From the NCBI RefSeq assembly GCF_003289945.1, contig NZ_QMBP01000001.1:434001-498000 (forward strand): a DNA stretch of 64,000 bases, in the 5' to 3' direction. The translations under genes were made by a program, and so were the position numbers. The notes under the pieces were generated by a model. The model had not been told where the DNA came from and ran no database searches. It saw nothing but the letters and a program-made list of their open reading frames with translations. Shown piece after piece: positions 1 through 9,140 of the stretch. This DNA is from Mesorhizobium hawassense. Lineage in GTDB: Bacteria > Pseudomonadota > Alphaproteobacteria > Rhizobiales > Rhizobiaceae. Position 1 is the first letter of the stretch, and the number at the start of each line of letters is the position of its first letter.

Positions 1-1
1 G

Positions 2-466
2 GCGACCGGTCCGCTGGGCATCATCGGCGCCGCGGCGGCGCTCCTGATCAGCGGCGCGCCGTTCGGCTTCGTCGCCATCCTCGGCGTCATTGCCCTGCTC
101 GGCATCATCATGCGCAACTCGATCATCCTCGTCGACCAGATAGACCAGGATATCGCGGCCGGCATGGAGCGATCAGAGGCGATCGTGGGCGCTGCCGTGC
201 GCCGCTTCCGGCCTATCATGCTGACGGCGCTGACCGCCGTGCTGGCGCTGATCCCGATCTCGCGCGCCGTGTTCTGGGGGCCACTGGCCTACGCCATGAT
301 GGGCGGCATCCTGGTCGCCACCGTGCTCACCATCCTGGTGCTGCCGGCCGGCTATGCCCTGTTCTTTGGCCGGGAGCCGAAGAAGGCGAAGACCGACGAG
401 CAGTCGCCCGAGCCGGAACAGATCGAAGGCATTGAAAGACCGCAGCTGGCACTCGCCGCGGAGTAG
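2..466 (+). CDS. RND efflux pump inner-membrane subunit, C-terminal fragment
   Basis: The reading frame is open from the window edge and ends at TAG 464-466, so only the last 154 residues are present. They contain the final transmembrane block of an AcrB/MexB-like proton-driven pump: a loop ending GIIMRNSIILVDQID (membrane segment plus start of a cytoplasmic helix), the conserved MRNSIILVDQ and RFRPIMLTALT stretches, and two further hydrophobic helices. The tail after the last helix is acidic and ends in LALAAE. Such pumps export drugs, heavy metals or solvents across the inner membrane together with a periplasmic adaptor. The rest of the gene and any adaptor lie outside the window. Family assignment is firm; substrate is unknown. 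Confidence 0.85.
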   Translation, partial: ATGPLGIIGAAAALLISGAPFGFVAILGVIALLGIIMRNSIILVDQIDQDIAAGMERSEAIVGAAVRRFRPIMLTALTAVLALIPISRAVFWGPLAYAMMGGILVATVLTILVLPAGYALFFGREPKKAKTDEQSPEPEQIEGIERPQLALAAE

Positions 467-534
467 AGCATGATCCCGAAAAGTGCACGGCGGTTTTTGC
501 TGCGCTGACCTTCGGTTCGGAAAAGATCATGCTC
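466..534. repeat. Intergenic palindromic element (GAGCATGATC family)
   Basis: Imperfect inverted repeat beginning GAGCATGATCCCGAAAAGTG and ending GAAAAGATCATGCTC, directly after the RND stop codon. Related copies lie at 10715-10763 and 20056-20104. This copy is longer in the middle. Elements of this type are scattered in Mesorhizobium-like genomes. Confidence 0.75.
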
Positions 535-555
535 AAACGATAAGGTGGCAACCTT

Positions 556-595
556 GGATCATCCGCCATCGGCGAAAGCCGTTGGCGGATGATCC
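556..595. repeat. Perfect 13-bp inverted repeat, intergenic
   Basis: GGATCATCCGCCA (556-568) pairs with TGGCGGATGATCC (583-595) around a 14-nt loop. It lies in the 290-nt gap between the RND gene and the convergent permease and may be part of the same composite palindromic element as 466-534. No gene is seen in 467-756. Confidence 0.7.
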
Positions 596-711
596 GCAAT
601 GCAGGGGTCTCGCCGGGCGAAAATGCTCCGCGGCAAGCCTTCCGAACCGCTTCTTCGAAACAAGGCGGTACGCAAAGCGCCGAATAGAACCTGTTCACGG
701 CCGGCGCAAAA

Positions 712-739
712 AAACGGGCGCGGCGAAGCGCGCCCGTTT
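712..739 (-). terminator. Rho-independent terminator of the APC permease gene
   Basis: A perfect 11-bp stem, AAACGGGCGCG (712-722) with CGCGCCCGTTT (729-739), has a 6-nt loop. Read on the minus strand it is followed by a run of T (seven A on the plus strand at 708-714). It lies 18 nt beyond the permease stop. Confidence 0.85.
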
Positions 740-756
740 CCTTTCAGGTTGCCAGG

Positions 757-2466
757 TCAGATGACGAACACCCAGTTGGCGATCAGCATCACCACCACAC
801 CGGCCGCGAGCGTCAGGTAGGGCAGCATGCCCGCCTTCTTGACCGAGAGGTCGGCGCCCGTCATGCCGAGATCGGCCAGCATGTGGTCGGGGAATTTGCC
901 GCCGTCCTGGATGTAGTGGCGGAAGCAGAACACCGGGATGATGAGCGCCGCGGTGATCAGGCCGGCCCACAGCGCCATCGGGTTCCACACTTTGGCGCCG
1001 GCGCCCATGAAGATCGCGTTGACATAGGCGAAGATGGCTCCGATGCCGAGCAGCCAGCTCGGCGCCTTCCATGGGCGGTTGATGTGGCCGTTGTCGATGC
1101 GATGGATCCAGCCGGCATTGAGGTTGAGGAAGTTGAAGATGATGTAGCCGCAGTTCGACACGGCGAGGATGAAGAAGAAGCTCGTCGCGTCGGCCGAGGC
1201 GATCGCCAGAACGGCCAGGTTGAAGCAGAGGTCGGTCCACATCGCCCTTGTCGGCGCGCCGTGTTCGTTGACGTGGCTGAGATAGCGCGGCAGCCAGCCG
1301 TCGACCGAGCCCTGGTAGAGCGTGCGCGAGGAGCCGGCCATCGCCGTCATGATGCACAGCACCAGCGCCAGGATCATCAGCATCACCAGCAGGGCGTGGA
1401 TCAGCTTGCCGCCGCCGACCATGCCGGCCAGTGCGTCTGCGACGCCCGAGCCGTCGACGATCGGCGTCGCCAGCATGCCGTTGAGGCCCAGCACGCCCTG
1501 GAAGGTGAAGGGCACCAGGATGAAGAGCAGCATGCAGAGCAGGCCCGAATAGAAGATCGCCTTGAAGGTGTCGGTGCCGGGGTTCTTGAACTCCGACGTG
1601 TAGCAGACCGCGGTCTCGAAGCCGTAGGTCGACCATGCGGCGATGAACATGCCGCCGAGCGCCAGCGTCCAGCCGGCGATGTTCCATGAGCCTGGATCAG
1701 GTGCATAGGCGGCCGCGAGCGGCACCAGCGGCGAGAAATTCGCCCAGTCGATCTGGCCGGTGAAGATCGGCACGACGCCGACGATCAGCATCGGGATGAT
1801 GACCAGCAGGCCAATATATTTCTGCACGTTGGCCGTGCCGAGGATACCTCGGTGCTGGATGGCGAAGATGACCAGCATCAGCACCGCACCGATGAAGAAG
1901 GTGGCGTTGAGCGTGAACGAGACGGGCCCGAGCGTGTGGCTGAACAGCGTCCAGTTGCGGATCGCCGGCGTCGCTGCGGCGGCCACCGCGGTGATGGCGT
2001 CGGCCGGTGCGGTTCCGGCATGCGCCGCGATATAGGCGACCACTTCCGGCGAGGTCTCGCTGAAGACCGGGATCGGCGCCAGCGCGTTGAGGATGTAGGC
2101 GGCGGCGATCGAGCAGCCGAGCGACAGCACGGGCGACCAGGCGAACCAGTTGCACCACACCGACAGCGGCGCGATGAACTTCGAGTAGCGCAGCCAGGCA
2201 GTTGCGCCGTAGATCGAGGCGCCGCCCGACTTGTTCGGGAACAGGCCGGCGATCTCGGCATAGGTGAAGGATTGCAGGAAGCCCATGATCATGGACACCG
2301 TCCAGATCACGAAGGCGAGTTTTCCTGTCGTGCCGGCAATGCCGCCGATCGAGAACAGAACCAGCGCCGGAACGCCGCTTGCCACCCAGAACGCGCCACG
2401 CCAATCTATATGCCTGAGCAGCTTGCTGTCGGCAGGCTGCTCCAGGGCCGTGCTTATGGTGCTCAT
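757..2466 (-). CDS. APC-superfamily amino acid/amine permease
   Basis: Predicted protein of 569 residues with about 12 hydrophobic segments, including an early GGIAGTTGKLAFVIW block and the APC-like region SFTYAEIAGLFPNKSGGASIYG (about residues 65-90). It should be a secondary transporter in the inner membrane for an amino acid, amine or related nitrogen compound. The start at 2466 (MSTISTALE) is chosen because AAAGGGGAA lies just upstream; a longer reading to 2538 lacks a comparable site. It is followed by a strong terminator and lies just downstream of tdm on the same strand, separated by a large inverted repeat. Context suggests a methylated-amine or TMAO-related substrate, but the sequence alone does not show it. 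Confidence 0.8.
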   Translation of the reverse strand: MSTISTALEQPADSKLLRHIDWRGAFWVASGVPALVLFSIGGIAGTTGKLAFVIWTVSMIMGFLQSFTYAEIAGLFPNKSGGASIYGATAWLRYSKFIAPLSVWCNWFAWSPVLSLGCSIAAAYILNALAPIPVFSETSPEVVAYIAAHAGTAPADAITAVAAAATPAIRNWTLFSHTLGPVSFTLNATFFIGAVLMLVIFAIQHRGILGTANVQKYIGLLVIIPMLIVGVVPIFTGQIDWANFSPLVPLAAAYAPDPGSWNIAGWTLALGGMFIAAWSTYGFETAVCYTSEFKNPGTDTFKAIFYSGLLCMLLFILVPFTFQGVLGLNGMLATPIVDGSGVADALAGMVGGGKLIHALLVMLMILALVLCIMTAMAGSSRTLYQGSVDGWLPRYLSHVNEHGAPTRAMWTDLCFNLAVLAIASADATSFFFILAVSNCGYIIFNFLNLNAGWIHRIDNGHINRPWKAPSWLLGIGAIFAYVNAIFMGAGAKVWNPMALWAGLITAALIIPVFCFRHYIQDGGKFPDHMLADLGMTGADLSVKKAGMLPYLTLAAGVVVMLIANWVFVI

Positions 2467-2569
2467 ATGTTTGTATTCCCCTTTTTGTTGTTCCCCGCCA
2501 GCGACGCTTCGGCTCTCGCGAAGCTTGCTCCCCGGCACATGATCGGCACGATTGTCGTGTTTCCACTCA

Positions 2570-2585
2570 GTCGTATTTTTTTCTT
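2570..2585 (-). promoter_or_regulatory. Weak copy of the island operator-like motif upstream of the permease
   Basis: On the plus strand TTTCTT (2580-2585) follows a T-run. It matches the right half of RTGAAA-N4-TTTCRT but the left half matches only 3 of 6. CACTC and GAGTG flank it, as at the dmmD promoter. Position is about 105 bp upstream of the permease start. Weak on its own. Confidence 0.3.
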
Positions 2586-2668
2586 AAGAGTGAAGATTGA
2601 TCCGGCGCGCTTTCGCGTCAAGCGTTTTGTGAATGTCATGCACATCACGCTTGCGAAACATGCTCTTT

Positions 2669-2813
2669 CCCTTCTCCCTTGTGGGAGAAGGTGTCGCCGA
2701 AGGCGACGGATGAGGGGTGTTCCAGCGGAGTGAGGCGTCGGCGTTCCCTGGAACACCCCTCATCCGTCTCGGCGCTTGCGTGCCGATCCACCTTCTCCCA
2801 CAAGGGAAGAAGG
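2669..2813. repeat. Large intergenic inverted repeat (CTTCTCCC...GGGAGAAGG family)
   Basis: Left arm starts CCTTCTCCCTTGTGGGAGAA and contains GGATGAGGGGTGTTCCAG. The right arm carries GGAACACCCCTCATCC and ends in CCTTCTCCCACAAGGGAAGA. The whole element can fold into one long hairpin with sub-hairpins at both tips. A second copy is at 60732-60878. The apparent ORFs across it are artefacts. The rest of the permease-tdm gap (2467-2828) holds only the permease promoter region. Confidence 0.85.
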
Positions 2814-2828
2814 CAAGGGTTGCCGCTA

Positions 2829-5198
2829 TCAGGACCGCGGCTTGGTCTTCTGCGGATCGTAATGGGCGAAGGCGACGACTCGCGCCGGCAGCCGCTTGGC
2901 GTGGCCGTCGAGCTTGCCGATCTCGACTTCCGTGCCGATTTCGGCGTGGGTGACGTCGAGCCGCGCCAGCGCGATGTTCTTGCCGAGCACCGGCGAGCGC
3001 ATGCCGGAGGTGACGACGCCGATCTGGGCGCGGCCGACATGGACGCAGTCGCCATGGCCGACGGCGACATTGGCGTCGATGTCGAGCCCGACGAGCTTGT
3101 GTTGCGGATGCTCCTTGCGCCGGATCAGCGCGTCGCGGCCGATGAAGTCGTCGGCCTTGGTCTTGAGCGGCACGGTGAAGCCGATGCCGGCCCCGAACGG
3201 ATCGGTCTGGTCGGAGAACTCGTAGCCGGCGAAGATCAGCCCGGCCTCGATGCGCACCATGTCGAGCGCCTGCAGCCCCATCGGCTTCAGCCCGTGCGGC
3301 TGGCCGGCTTCCCAGACGGTGTCGAACACCTTTTCGGCGTCGCGCGGATGGCACCAGATCTCGTAGCCGAGTTCGCCCGTATAGCCGGTGCGCGAGACCA
3401 CGACCGGCACGCCATTGCCGCCGCCGATGCGCGCGACCGCGAAGCGGAACCATTCGAGCTCGCCGATCGAGGGCTGCACCGGCGAAGTCCAGACGACTTC
3501 CTTCAAGATGTCGCGGCTCTTCGGCCCCTGCACGGCGATGTTGTGCATCTGGTCGGTGGAGGAGCGCACCAGCACGTTGAGGCCGAGTTTCTTGGCGGTG
3601 TCGCGCAGCCATTCGCCGGAGAGATCATCGCCGCCGACCCAGCGGAAATTGTCCTTGCCGAGTCTCAGCAGCGTGCCGTCGTCGATCATGCCGCCATGCT
3701 CGTAGCACATCGCGGTATAGACGACCTGGCCGACGCCGAGCCTCTTGACGTCGCGGGTCAGCGTGTATTGCAGCAGCGCTTCGGCATCGGGTCCGGTGAC
3801 CTCGAATTTGCGCAGCGGCGACAGGTCCATGATCACCGCGTCCTGCCGGCAGGCCCAGTATTCGGCGATCGGCCCTTCCTTGGCGAAAGAATTGGCGAGC
3901 CAATATCCCCGGTATTCGACGAAGTCGCGCGTGTGCTTGGCAAAGCTCGAATGAAAGGCTGTCTCGCGGGTCATTTTCGGTTCCGAGTCGGGCTTCATGC
4001 GTCTGGCGATCGCTCGCGAGAATTTGTGCTGGCCGGAATAGCTGCGCACATGGATGTCGGTCAGGTCCCAGCCATTGGAGGGCGTGGTGTCGTCCGGGCA
4101 GGCCGAGGATACGCAAACGATGTCGGTCAGGGCCCTGAGCAGCACATAGTCGCCCGGCCGCGACCAAGGCTCGTCCGACACCATCACGCCATGCGCGTCG
4201 ATTGCGGTGTTGAAGAAGAAGTTGATCGCCATCCAGCCGGCGCGCGGCGTCACGCCCTTGTCGGCAAGCGCCTTGTTGAAATTCTCCGAGCAGTTGACGT
4301 GGCCGGGATAGCCGATGTCATCGTAATATTTGGCGGCGCAGGCGAGCGCGAAGGCGTCGTGCCGGCCGCATGTATCCTGCACCACCTCGACCAGCGGCTC
4401 CATGTCCTGGTCGTAGTATTTCGAATGCAGTCCCGGCATCGGATAGGCCGCGCCCATCAGGGTGCGGGTCGTCGTCACGTCGAGCGGCAGGTCGCTTCCC
4501 TTGTCCAGCTTGCGCGCCGAAAAACACTGGAAGTCGGTGCATTGCCGGCCATCGACGTCGATGATCTGCAGATAGTCGCCCGCCTTGACGAAATAGGATT
4601 CGGCGGTCGCCGAATGCACCCGGAGATCGAGCACCGGATCGGCGAGCGGATCGGGAAGCTGCGACCTGTTCTTCAGCCGGATCGTGGCGCGGCGCACCAG
4701 GACGGTCAGCGGCGTCGTGGTGTTGTGGCCGTCGACCAGCATCGGCCCGCCGGGCGCCGCGATCAGCAGCGCGCCGTCGCGCTGCACGGAAAAACTCTGC
4801 TCGACGCCGGCCGGCGTGGCGCCGCCGAACACGCGCACGGCCTTCGGCTGGTCGAGCTGCACGTTGCCGCACTCGAGGTTGAGGCGCAGCGCCGCGAGGC
4901 TGTCGTCGCCCTCGGCGAGCAGCGCCTTGATGCCGGCCGCGTTGCTGTTGGACCGCTCGCCGAAAATGCCCGGATCGGTGATGCCGGATTTGTCCCAAGC
5001 CAGCAACTCGCAAGGCTGGCCGCCCTCGACATTCGTGACACTCACGCTGTCGCCGGCCTCGACGTCGATCAGCACAGCGCCATTGCCTTGTACAGTGTAG
5101 CGCTCGACGCCCGGCGGCAGGCTGACCTGGCCCGGCCTCAGGATCAGACTCGGACGCGGCGGCCCGGACAGGACGGCAGGGTAGGGCGACTGGCTCAT
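2829..5198 (-). CDS. tdm: Trimethylamine N-oxide demethylase
   Basis: 789 residues in two parts. The N-terminal half (about 25-370) is DUF1989-like, with cysteine-rich stretches QCTDFQCFSARKL, CGRHDAFALACAAKYY and HVNCSENFNKAL that are candidates for metal binding. The C-terminal half (about 385-789) is a GcvT-type tetrahydrofolate-binding aminomethyltransferase domain starting near FHSSFAKHTRDFVEYRGYW. This fusion is the known architecture of Tdm, which splits TMAO to dimethylamine and formaldehyde in the N-terminal domain and passes the C1 unit to THF in the C-terminal one. The start has GGAGGAGGG upstream. Presence of tmm and dmmDABC in the same island supports the role. A generic DUF1989-GcvT protein of other function is the alternative. 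Confidence 0.88.
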   Translation of the reverse strand: MSQSPYPAVLSGPPRPSLILRPGQVSLPPGVERYTVQGNGAVLIDVEAGDSVSVTNVEGGQPCELLAWDKSGITDPGIFGERSNSNAAGIKALLAEGDDSLAALRLNLECGNVQLDQPKAVRVFGGATPAGVEQSFSVQRDGALLIAAPGGPMLVDGHNTTTPLTVLVRRATIRLKNRSQLPDPLADPVLDLRVHSATAESYFVKAGDYLQIIDVDGRQCTDFQCFSARKLDKGSDLPLDVTTTRTLMGAAYPMPGLHSKYYDQDMEPLVEVVQDTCGRHDAFALACAAKYYDDIGYPGHVNCSENFNKALADKGVTPRAGWMAINFFFNTAIDAHGVMVSDEPWSRPGDYVLLRALTDIVCVSSACPDDTTPSNGWDLTDIHVRSYSGQHKFSRAIARRMKPDSEPKMTRETAFHSSFAKHTRDFVEYRGYWLANSFAKEGPIAEYWACRQDAVIMDLSPLRKFEVTGPDAEALLQYTLTRDVKRLGVGQVVYTAMCYEHGGMIDDGTLLRLGKDNFRWVGGDDLSGEWLRDTAKKLGLNVLVRSSTDQMHNIAVQGPKSRDILKEVVWTSPVQPSIGELEWFRFAVARIGGGNGVPVVVSRTGYTGELGYEIWCHPRDAEKVFDTVWEAGQPHGLKPMGLQALDMVRIEAGLIFAGYEFSDQTDPFGAGIGFTVPLKTKADDFIGRDALIRRKEHPQHKLVGLDIDANVAVGHGDCVHVGRAQIGVVTSGMRSPVLGKNIALARLDVTHAEIGTEVEIGKLDGHAKRLPARVVAFAHYDPQKTKPRS

Positions 5199-5238
5199 CT
5201 CAAACCCTCCTCCGAGCGAGAAACAAGTTTGCCTAAGG

Positions 5239-5254
5239 GTAAAATTATTTTCGC
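5239..5254 (-). promoter_or_regulatory. Candidate operator upstream of tdm
   Basis: GTAAAA-TTAT-TTTCGC matches RTGAAA-N4-TTTCRT at 10 of 12 half-site positions and lies about 40 bp upstream of the tdm start. The same arrangement occurs upstream of tmm (23910-23925) and dmmD (18657-18672). Confidence 0.5.
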
Positions 5255-5351
5255 TCAGAGAATAGCAGCGAGGTTGAATTTGGCAAGGTGGAGTTGGTTT
5301 TCGGCCCCCTCAACGCTTTGATCTCTGCCGGTCCTATCGCGTGAACGTCGG

Positions 5352-5530
5352 CGCTGCCCCTCATCGCCCTGCCGGGCACTTCTCCCCGTATAGTGACGGG
5401 GAGAAGGGGCTGTTTGGAACGCCGGCGCTTCTCCTGCAATGTTGGCGATTGGCGAAACCGGCGACAACAGCGTCCCTTCTCCCCGTCACTATACGGGGAG
5501 AAGATGCCGGCAGGCAGATGAGGGGCAGCG
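5352..5530. repeat. Large intergenic inverted repeat (GACGGGGAGAAG family)
   Basis: The left arm runs CGCTGCCCCTCATCGCCCTG and ends near TAGTGACGGGGAGAAG. The right arm starts CTTCTCCCCGTCACTATA and ends CAGATGAGGGGCAGCG. The arms are about 55-60 nt and nearly perfect. It separates mgdD from tdm on the same strand and probably insulates the two units. No gene is seen in 5199-5545. Confidence 0.85.
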
Positions 5531-5545
5531 CCGAGTTTTGGTCCA

Positions 5546-6217
5546 CTAAAGCTCCTCGGAATGGCTGATCGTGACGCCATACTCCGCGGCCGAGTCCAGA
5601 ACCGTGTGCCACAGGCTTTCCGCAAAAGTCGCGAACACCAGCAGATTGAACACCGCCTGCCCGCCGCGATCTTGGCCGCGCCATAGCGTCACGCTCGTAT
5701 GATCCATCGACGTGGCAGCGGCCGCACCCACGCCAAAAACATCGGGATGCAGATCGATCGACGACAGCTTGGCGAGCATCGTCCGCGCCTTCATTCCCGA
5801 TATGCTGATCAGCGCCCGCGCATGCGACTGGTCGGAAAGCGAGGCCGAGCCGGCAAAGCCAGGGGCAAGTGCCTCGATTGAATGCTTGCCGCCTTTCGAC
5901 AGGACGAAGAACTGATCCGGCCCCGACCATATAAGCGTGGCATCGGACGTGCCGATTGACTTCGGCGTCTCCGGCGCAGCGACACCGAAGCGCGCCTGCG
6001 CGGCCTGCGCCATCTCGCTTGCCTTGCCGCGCCGCGCCATCACCTGCACGAGGTCGAAATTGCGAATCTCGGTCAGCGCCACGCCGGCATCACCCTGTGC
6101 ACCATAAGGGCCGGCTACCAGCGCGCGGTCGAGCGGGCTGCGGACCTCCCAGGAAAACTCAGCCACGCTGGAGCCCTCCATCGGGATCGTAGAAGACGGG
6201 ATTGCAGAGTTCGACAT
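5546..6217 (-). CDS. mgdD: N-methylglutamate dehydrogenase subunit D (SoxG-like)
   Basis: 223 residues resembling the gamma subunit of heterotetrameric sarcosine oxidase. It is the last gene of the mgs-gmaS-mgd run and overlaps the end of mgdC. GAGGA lies 5 nt upstream of the ATG at 6217; a shorter start at 6181 (MEGSSVAEF) is possible but has no clear ribosome site. In the family this small subunit joins the folate-linked half of the complex that oxidises N-methylglutamate to glutamate plus a C1 unit. Identification rests on similarity to SoxG together with order (B, D, A, G), since the subunit itself has few diagnostic motifs. Confidence 0.85.
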   Translation of the reverse strand: MSNSAIPSSTIPMEGSSVAEFSWEVRSPLDRALVAGPYGAQGDAGVALTEIRNFDLVQVMARRGKASEMAQAAQARFGVAAPETPKSIGTSDATLIWSGPDQFFVLSKGGKHSIEALAPGFAGSASLSDQSHARALISISGMKARTMLAKLSSIDLHPDVFGVGAAAATSMDHTSVTLWRGQDRGGQAVFNLLVFATFAESLWHTVLDSAAEYGVTISHSEEL

Positions 6218-9140
6218 CGTAGTCCTCGCCGCGCAGCGGGTCGTGCGCGCGCACGATCTCGCCTATGCGCTCGCGGCCGCGCTCGACGAGGCCGAGTCCG
6301 ATCCACTGGTCGAGCACCGGCGAGAAGCAGACCGAGGTGACATAGCCCTGGTCGTTGTCCGGTCCGGGGACTTCGCCCTTCGGAATGACGTGCGCGCCGG
6401 AACGCAAACGTCGCGCCTTGTCGGTCGGCTTGATGCCGACGACCACCTGCCGGTTCGGCGCGACCAGCGCCTCGCGGCCGGCCATGACGCGGCCGATGAA
6501 ATCCTTCTTGGTCGACATCATCTTGCCGAGGCCGAGATCGGCCGCCGTCGTGGTGCCGTTGAGCTCCGGTCCCGCGACATGGCCTTTTTCGATGCGCATC
6601 ACGCCAAGCGCTTCGGTGCCGTAAGGCGTCACGCCGAACGGCTTGCCGGCAATCATCAGATTGCGCGCCATCGCTTCGCCATAACGCGCCGGCACCGAAA
6701 TCTCGAAGGCCATCTCGCCGGAGAAGGAAATGCGGAACAGCCTGGCCGTCAGCCCGCCGCGCAGCTTGACCTCGCGCGCCCCCATGAACGGGAAGCCTTC
6801 GTTCGACAGGTCCTCGGCCGGGTCGACGATCTCCTTCAAGAGATCACGGGTCTTCGGCCCGGCGATCGAGAACTGCGCCCACTGGTCGGAGACCGAGGTC
6901 AACTGCACGTCGAGCCCGGGGAACAGGACCTGCCGGCAGAATTCCAGATGCTGCATGACCAGTCCGGCCTTCGCCGTCGTGGTGGTAAGGAAATAGTGGT
7001 CCTCGGCCAGACGCGACGTCGTGCCGTCGTCATAGACGAGGCCGTCCTCGCGCAGCATCAGGCCGTAGCGCGCCTTGCGGACGGCGAGGCTGGAGAAGGC
7101 GTTGATGTAGACGCGGTCGAGGAATGCGCCGGCGTCGGCGCCGTGCACGTCGATCTTGCCGAGCGTCGAGACATCGCAGAAGCCGACGCCTGAGCGCACC
7201 GCCTTGACCTCGCGCGTAACAGATTCCAGCCAGTCCTTCTCGCCGGCGCGCGGATACCATTGCGCGCGTTTCCACAAGCCCGTGTCGACGAAGATCGCAC
7301 CCTGTTCGGCCGCCCAGTGATGCGACGGCGTCAGTCGCGTCGCATGGAAATTCTGGTCGCGGTGATGGCCGGCGAAGGCGCCGATGGCGACCGGCACGTA
7401 AGGCGGCCGATAGATCGTCGTGCCCGTCTCCGGGATCGATTTTCCGGTGACCGCCGCCATGATGGCGAGGCCGGCGACGTTGGAGGTCTTGCCTTGGTCG
7501 GTCGCCATGCCGAGCGTCGTGTAGCGCTTCAGGTGCTCGACCGACTCGAAACCCTCGCGCTGCGCCAGTTCGACGTCGGAAGCGGTGACGTCATGCTGCT
7601 GGTCGACGAAGGCCTTGCCCTTGCCGGCGACATGCCAGAGCGGCGTCAGCGAGAAGGCCGCGTCGTCGGCGACCGGCATCGAACCGGTACTGCCGGTGCG
7701 TCCGGCGTCGCGCGCCGCGGCCGTACCCGCTTCGAACCCTTCGCGCAGGCAGGCGCCGAGACCGAAGGCGCCGTTGGCCGCGCCCGCTGCGACCATGCCG
7801 GGCGGTGCGCCGTCCGGCACGAAGGCGGCGATGTCGTCGCTCCATTTCGGCCGGCCGCGATGGTAGGAGGTGAGGCCGACCGTGGGGTTCCAGCCACCGG
7901 ACACGGCAAGCCCGTCCGCCTCGACTTCGGCACGGGCGCCGCCGGCCAACGATACCGAAATCTTGCGCACGCCGGTCTTGCCGCCGTCGACGCCGGCAAC
8001 GGAGCCGTGCAGCACCGGGAAGCCACCCTTGCTGGCAAGCGAACGATGCGCCGGCGAAACGTCCGGCCGCGCATCGATCACCGCCGCCACTTGCAGTCCG
8101 GCCGCGATCGCCGTCTCGACTGTCCGCCAGCCATCCTCGTTGTTGGTGAACAGCGCGATGCGCCTGGCCGGCGTGGCGGCATAGCGGTTGATGTAGCTGC
8201 GCATCGCCGACGCCATCATCACGCCCGGCGTGTCGTTGCCGGCGAAGACGATGGGACGTTCGATCGAGCCCGCGGCAACGATGGAGCGCTTGGCCACGAT
8301 GCGCCACAGCCGCTGCCGTACCTGGTGTTCCGGCGGCACCGGCAGATGGTCGTTGACGCGCTCGATCGCGCCATAGGTGCCGCCGTCATAAACGCCGAAC
8401 AAAGTCGTGCGTGTCATGATGCGCACATCAGGCATCGTTGCCAGTTCGGCAAGCGTGCGCGCAACCCATTCGGCAGCTGGCAACCCGTCGATCGTGCCGC
8501 CATCGGCCAGCAGGCGCCCGCCGGGGACGAAATCCTCCTCGCACAAGATGACGCGCGCGCCGCTGCGGCCGGCGGCCAGAGCGGCTGCTAGCCCCGCCGG
8601 ACCGGAACCTGCGATCACCACGTCGCAATGCGCCCAGGCCTTGTCGTAGTGGTCGGGGTCGGGGACCTGCGCTGCGCGGCCGAGGCCGGCGGCGCGACGG
8701 ATCGCCGGCTCGTAGATCGCTTCCCAGAACTTCGCCGGCCACATGAAGGTCTTGTAGTAGAAGCCGGCGACGAAGATCGGCGCGAACAGCTGGTTGACCG
8801 ACATGATGTCGAAGTTGAGCGACGGCCAGCGATTCTGGCTGGCAGCGTCTAGGCCGTCATAGAGCTCGGCCGTCGTCGCCCTGGTGTTTGGCTCGCGCCT
8901 TGCACCGCTACGCAATTCGACCAGCGCGTTCGGCTCTTCCGAGCCCGCCGTCAGGATGCCGCGCGGGCGGTGATATTTGAACGAGCGTCCGACCAGCTTG
9001 ACGCCGTTGGCGACCAGCGCGGAGGCCAGCGTGTCGCCCTTGAAGCCAAAAAAAGTCTTGCCGTCGAAACGGAAATTGAGCGGTGCCGAGCGGTCGATGA
9101 GACCGCCATTGTTCAGCCGGTTTGCCTGATCGCCGCGCAT
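6159..9140 (-). CDS. mgdC: N-methylglutamate dehydrogenase subunit C (SoxA-like)
   Basis: 993 residues, the normal length for a sarcosine-oxidase alpha-type subunit. From the N terminus: a ferredoxin-like segment (FDGKTFFGFKGDTLASALV, then SFKYHRPRGI), a dinucleotide-binding motif VVIAGSGPAGLAAAL near residue 170, a second pyridine-nucleotide region, and a C-terminal GcvT-type folate domain from about 590 (ARYGLMLREDGLVYDDGTTSRL). The protein channels the methyl carbon of N-methylglutamate to tetrahydrofolate. Its ATG overlaps the mgdB stop by one base (TAATG), so translation is probably coupled. SoxA of a true sarcosine oxidase is the alternative; linkage to gmaS and mgsABC argues for N-methylglutamate. 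Confidence 0.92.
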   Translation of the reverse strand: MRGDQANRLNNGGLIDRSAPLNFRFDGKTFFGFKGDTLASALVANGVKLVGRSFKYHRPRGILTAGSEEPNALVELRSGARREPNTRATTAELYDGLDAASQNRWPSLNFDIMSVNQLFAPIFVAGFYYKTFMWPAKFWEAIYEPAIRRAAGLGRAAQVPDPDHYDKAWAHCDVVIAGSGPAGLAAALAAGRSGARVILCEEDFVPGGRLLADGGTIDGLPAAEWVARTLAELATMPDVRIMTRTTLFGVYDGGTYGAIERVNDHLPVPPEHQVRQRLWRIVAKRSIVAAGSIERPIVFAGNDTPGVMMASAMRSYINRYAATPARRIALFTNNEDGWRTVETAIAAGLQVAAVIDARPDVSPAHRSLASKGGFPVLHGSVAGVDGGKTGVRKISVSLAGGARAEVEADGLAVSGGWNPTVGLTSYHRGRPKWSDDIAAFVPDGAPPGMVAAGAANGAFGLGACLREGFEAGTAAARDAGRTGSTGSMPVADDAAFSLTPLWHVAGKGKAFVDQQHDVTASDVELAQREGFESVEHLKRYTTLGMATDQGKTSNVAGLAIMAAVTGKSIPETGTTIYRPPYVPVAIGAFAGHHRDQNFHATRLTPSHHWAAEQGAIFVDTGLWKRAQWYPRAGEKDWLESVTREVKAVRSGVGFCDVSTLGKIDVHGADAGAFLDRVYINAFSSLAVRKARYGLMLREDGLVYDDGTTSRLAEDHYFLTTTTAKAGLVMQHLEFCRQVLFPGLDVQLTSVSDQWAQFSIAGPKTRDLLKEIVDPAEDLSNEGFPFMGAREVKLRGGLTARLFRISFSGEMAFEISVPARYGEAMARNLMIAGKPFGVTPYGTEALGVMRIEKGHVAGPELNGTTTAADLGLGKMMSTKKDFIGRVMAGREALVAPNRQVVVGIKPTDKARRLRSGAHVIPKGEVPGPDNDQGYVTSVCFSPVLDQWIGLGLVERGRERIGEIVRAHDPLRGEDYDVELCNPVFYDPDGGLQRG

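Noticed and set aside
2679..5321. 880-residue open frame antisense to tdm
   Set aside because: It is a GC-rich shadow of tdm with Arg/Ala/Val-heavy composition and no domain; it also runs through the large repeat.
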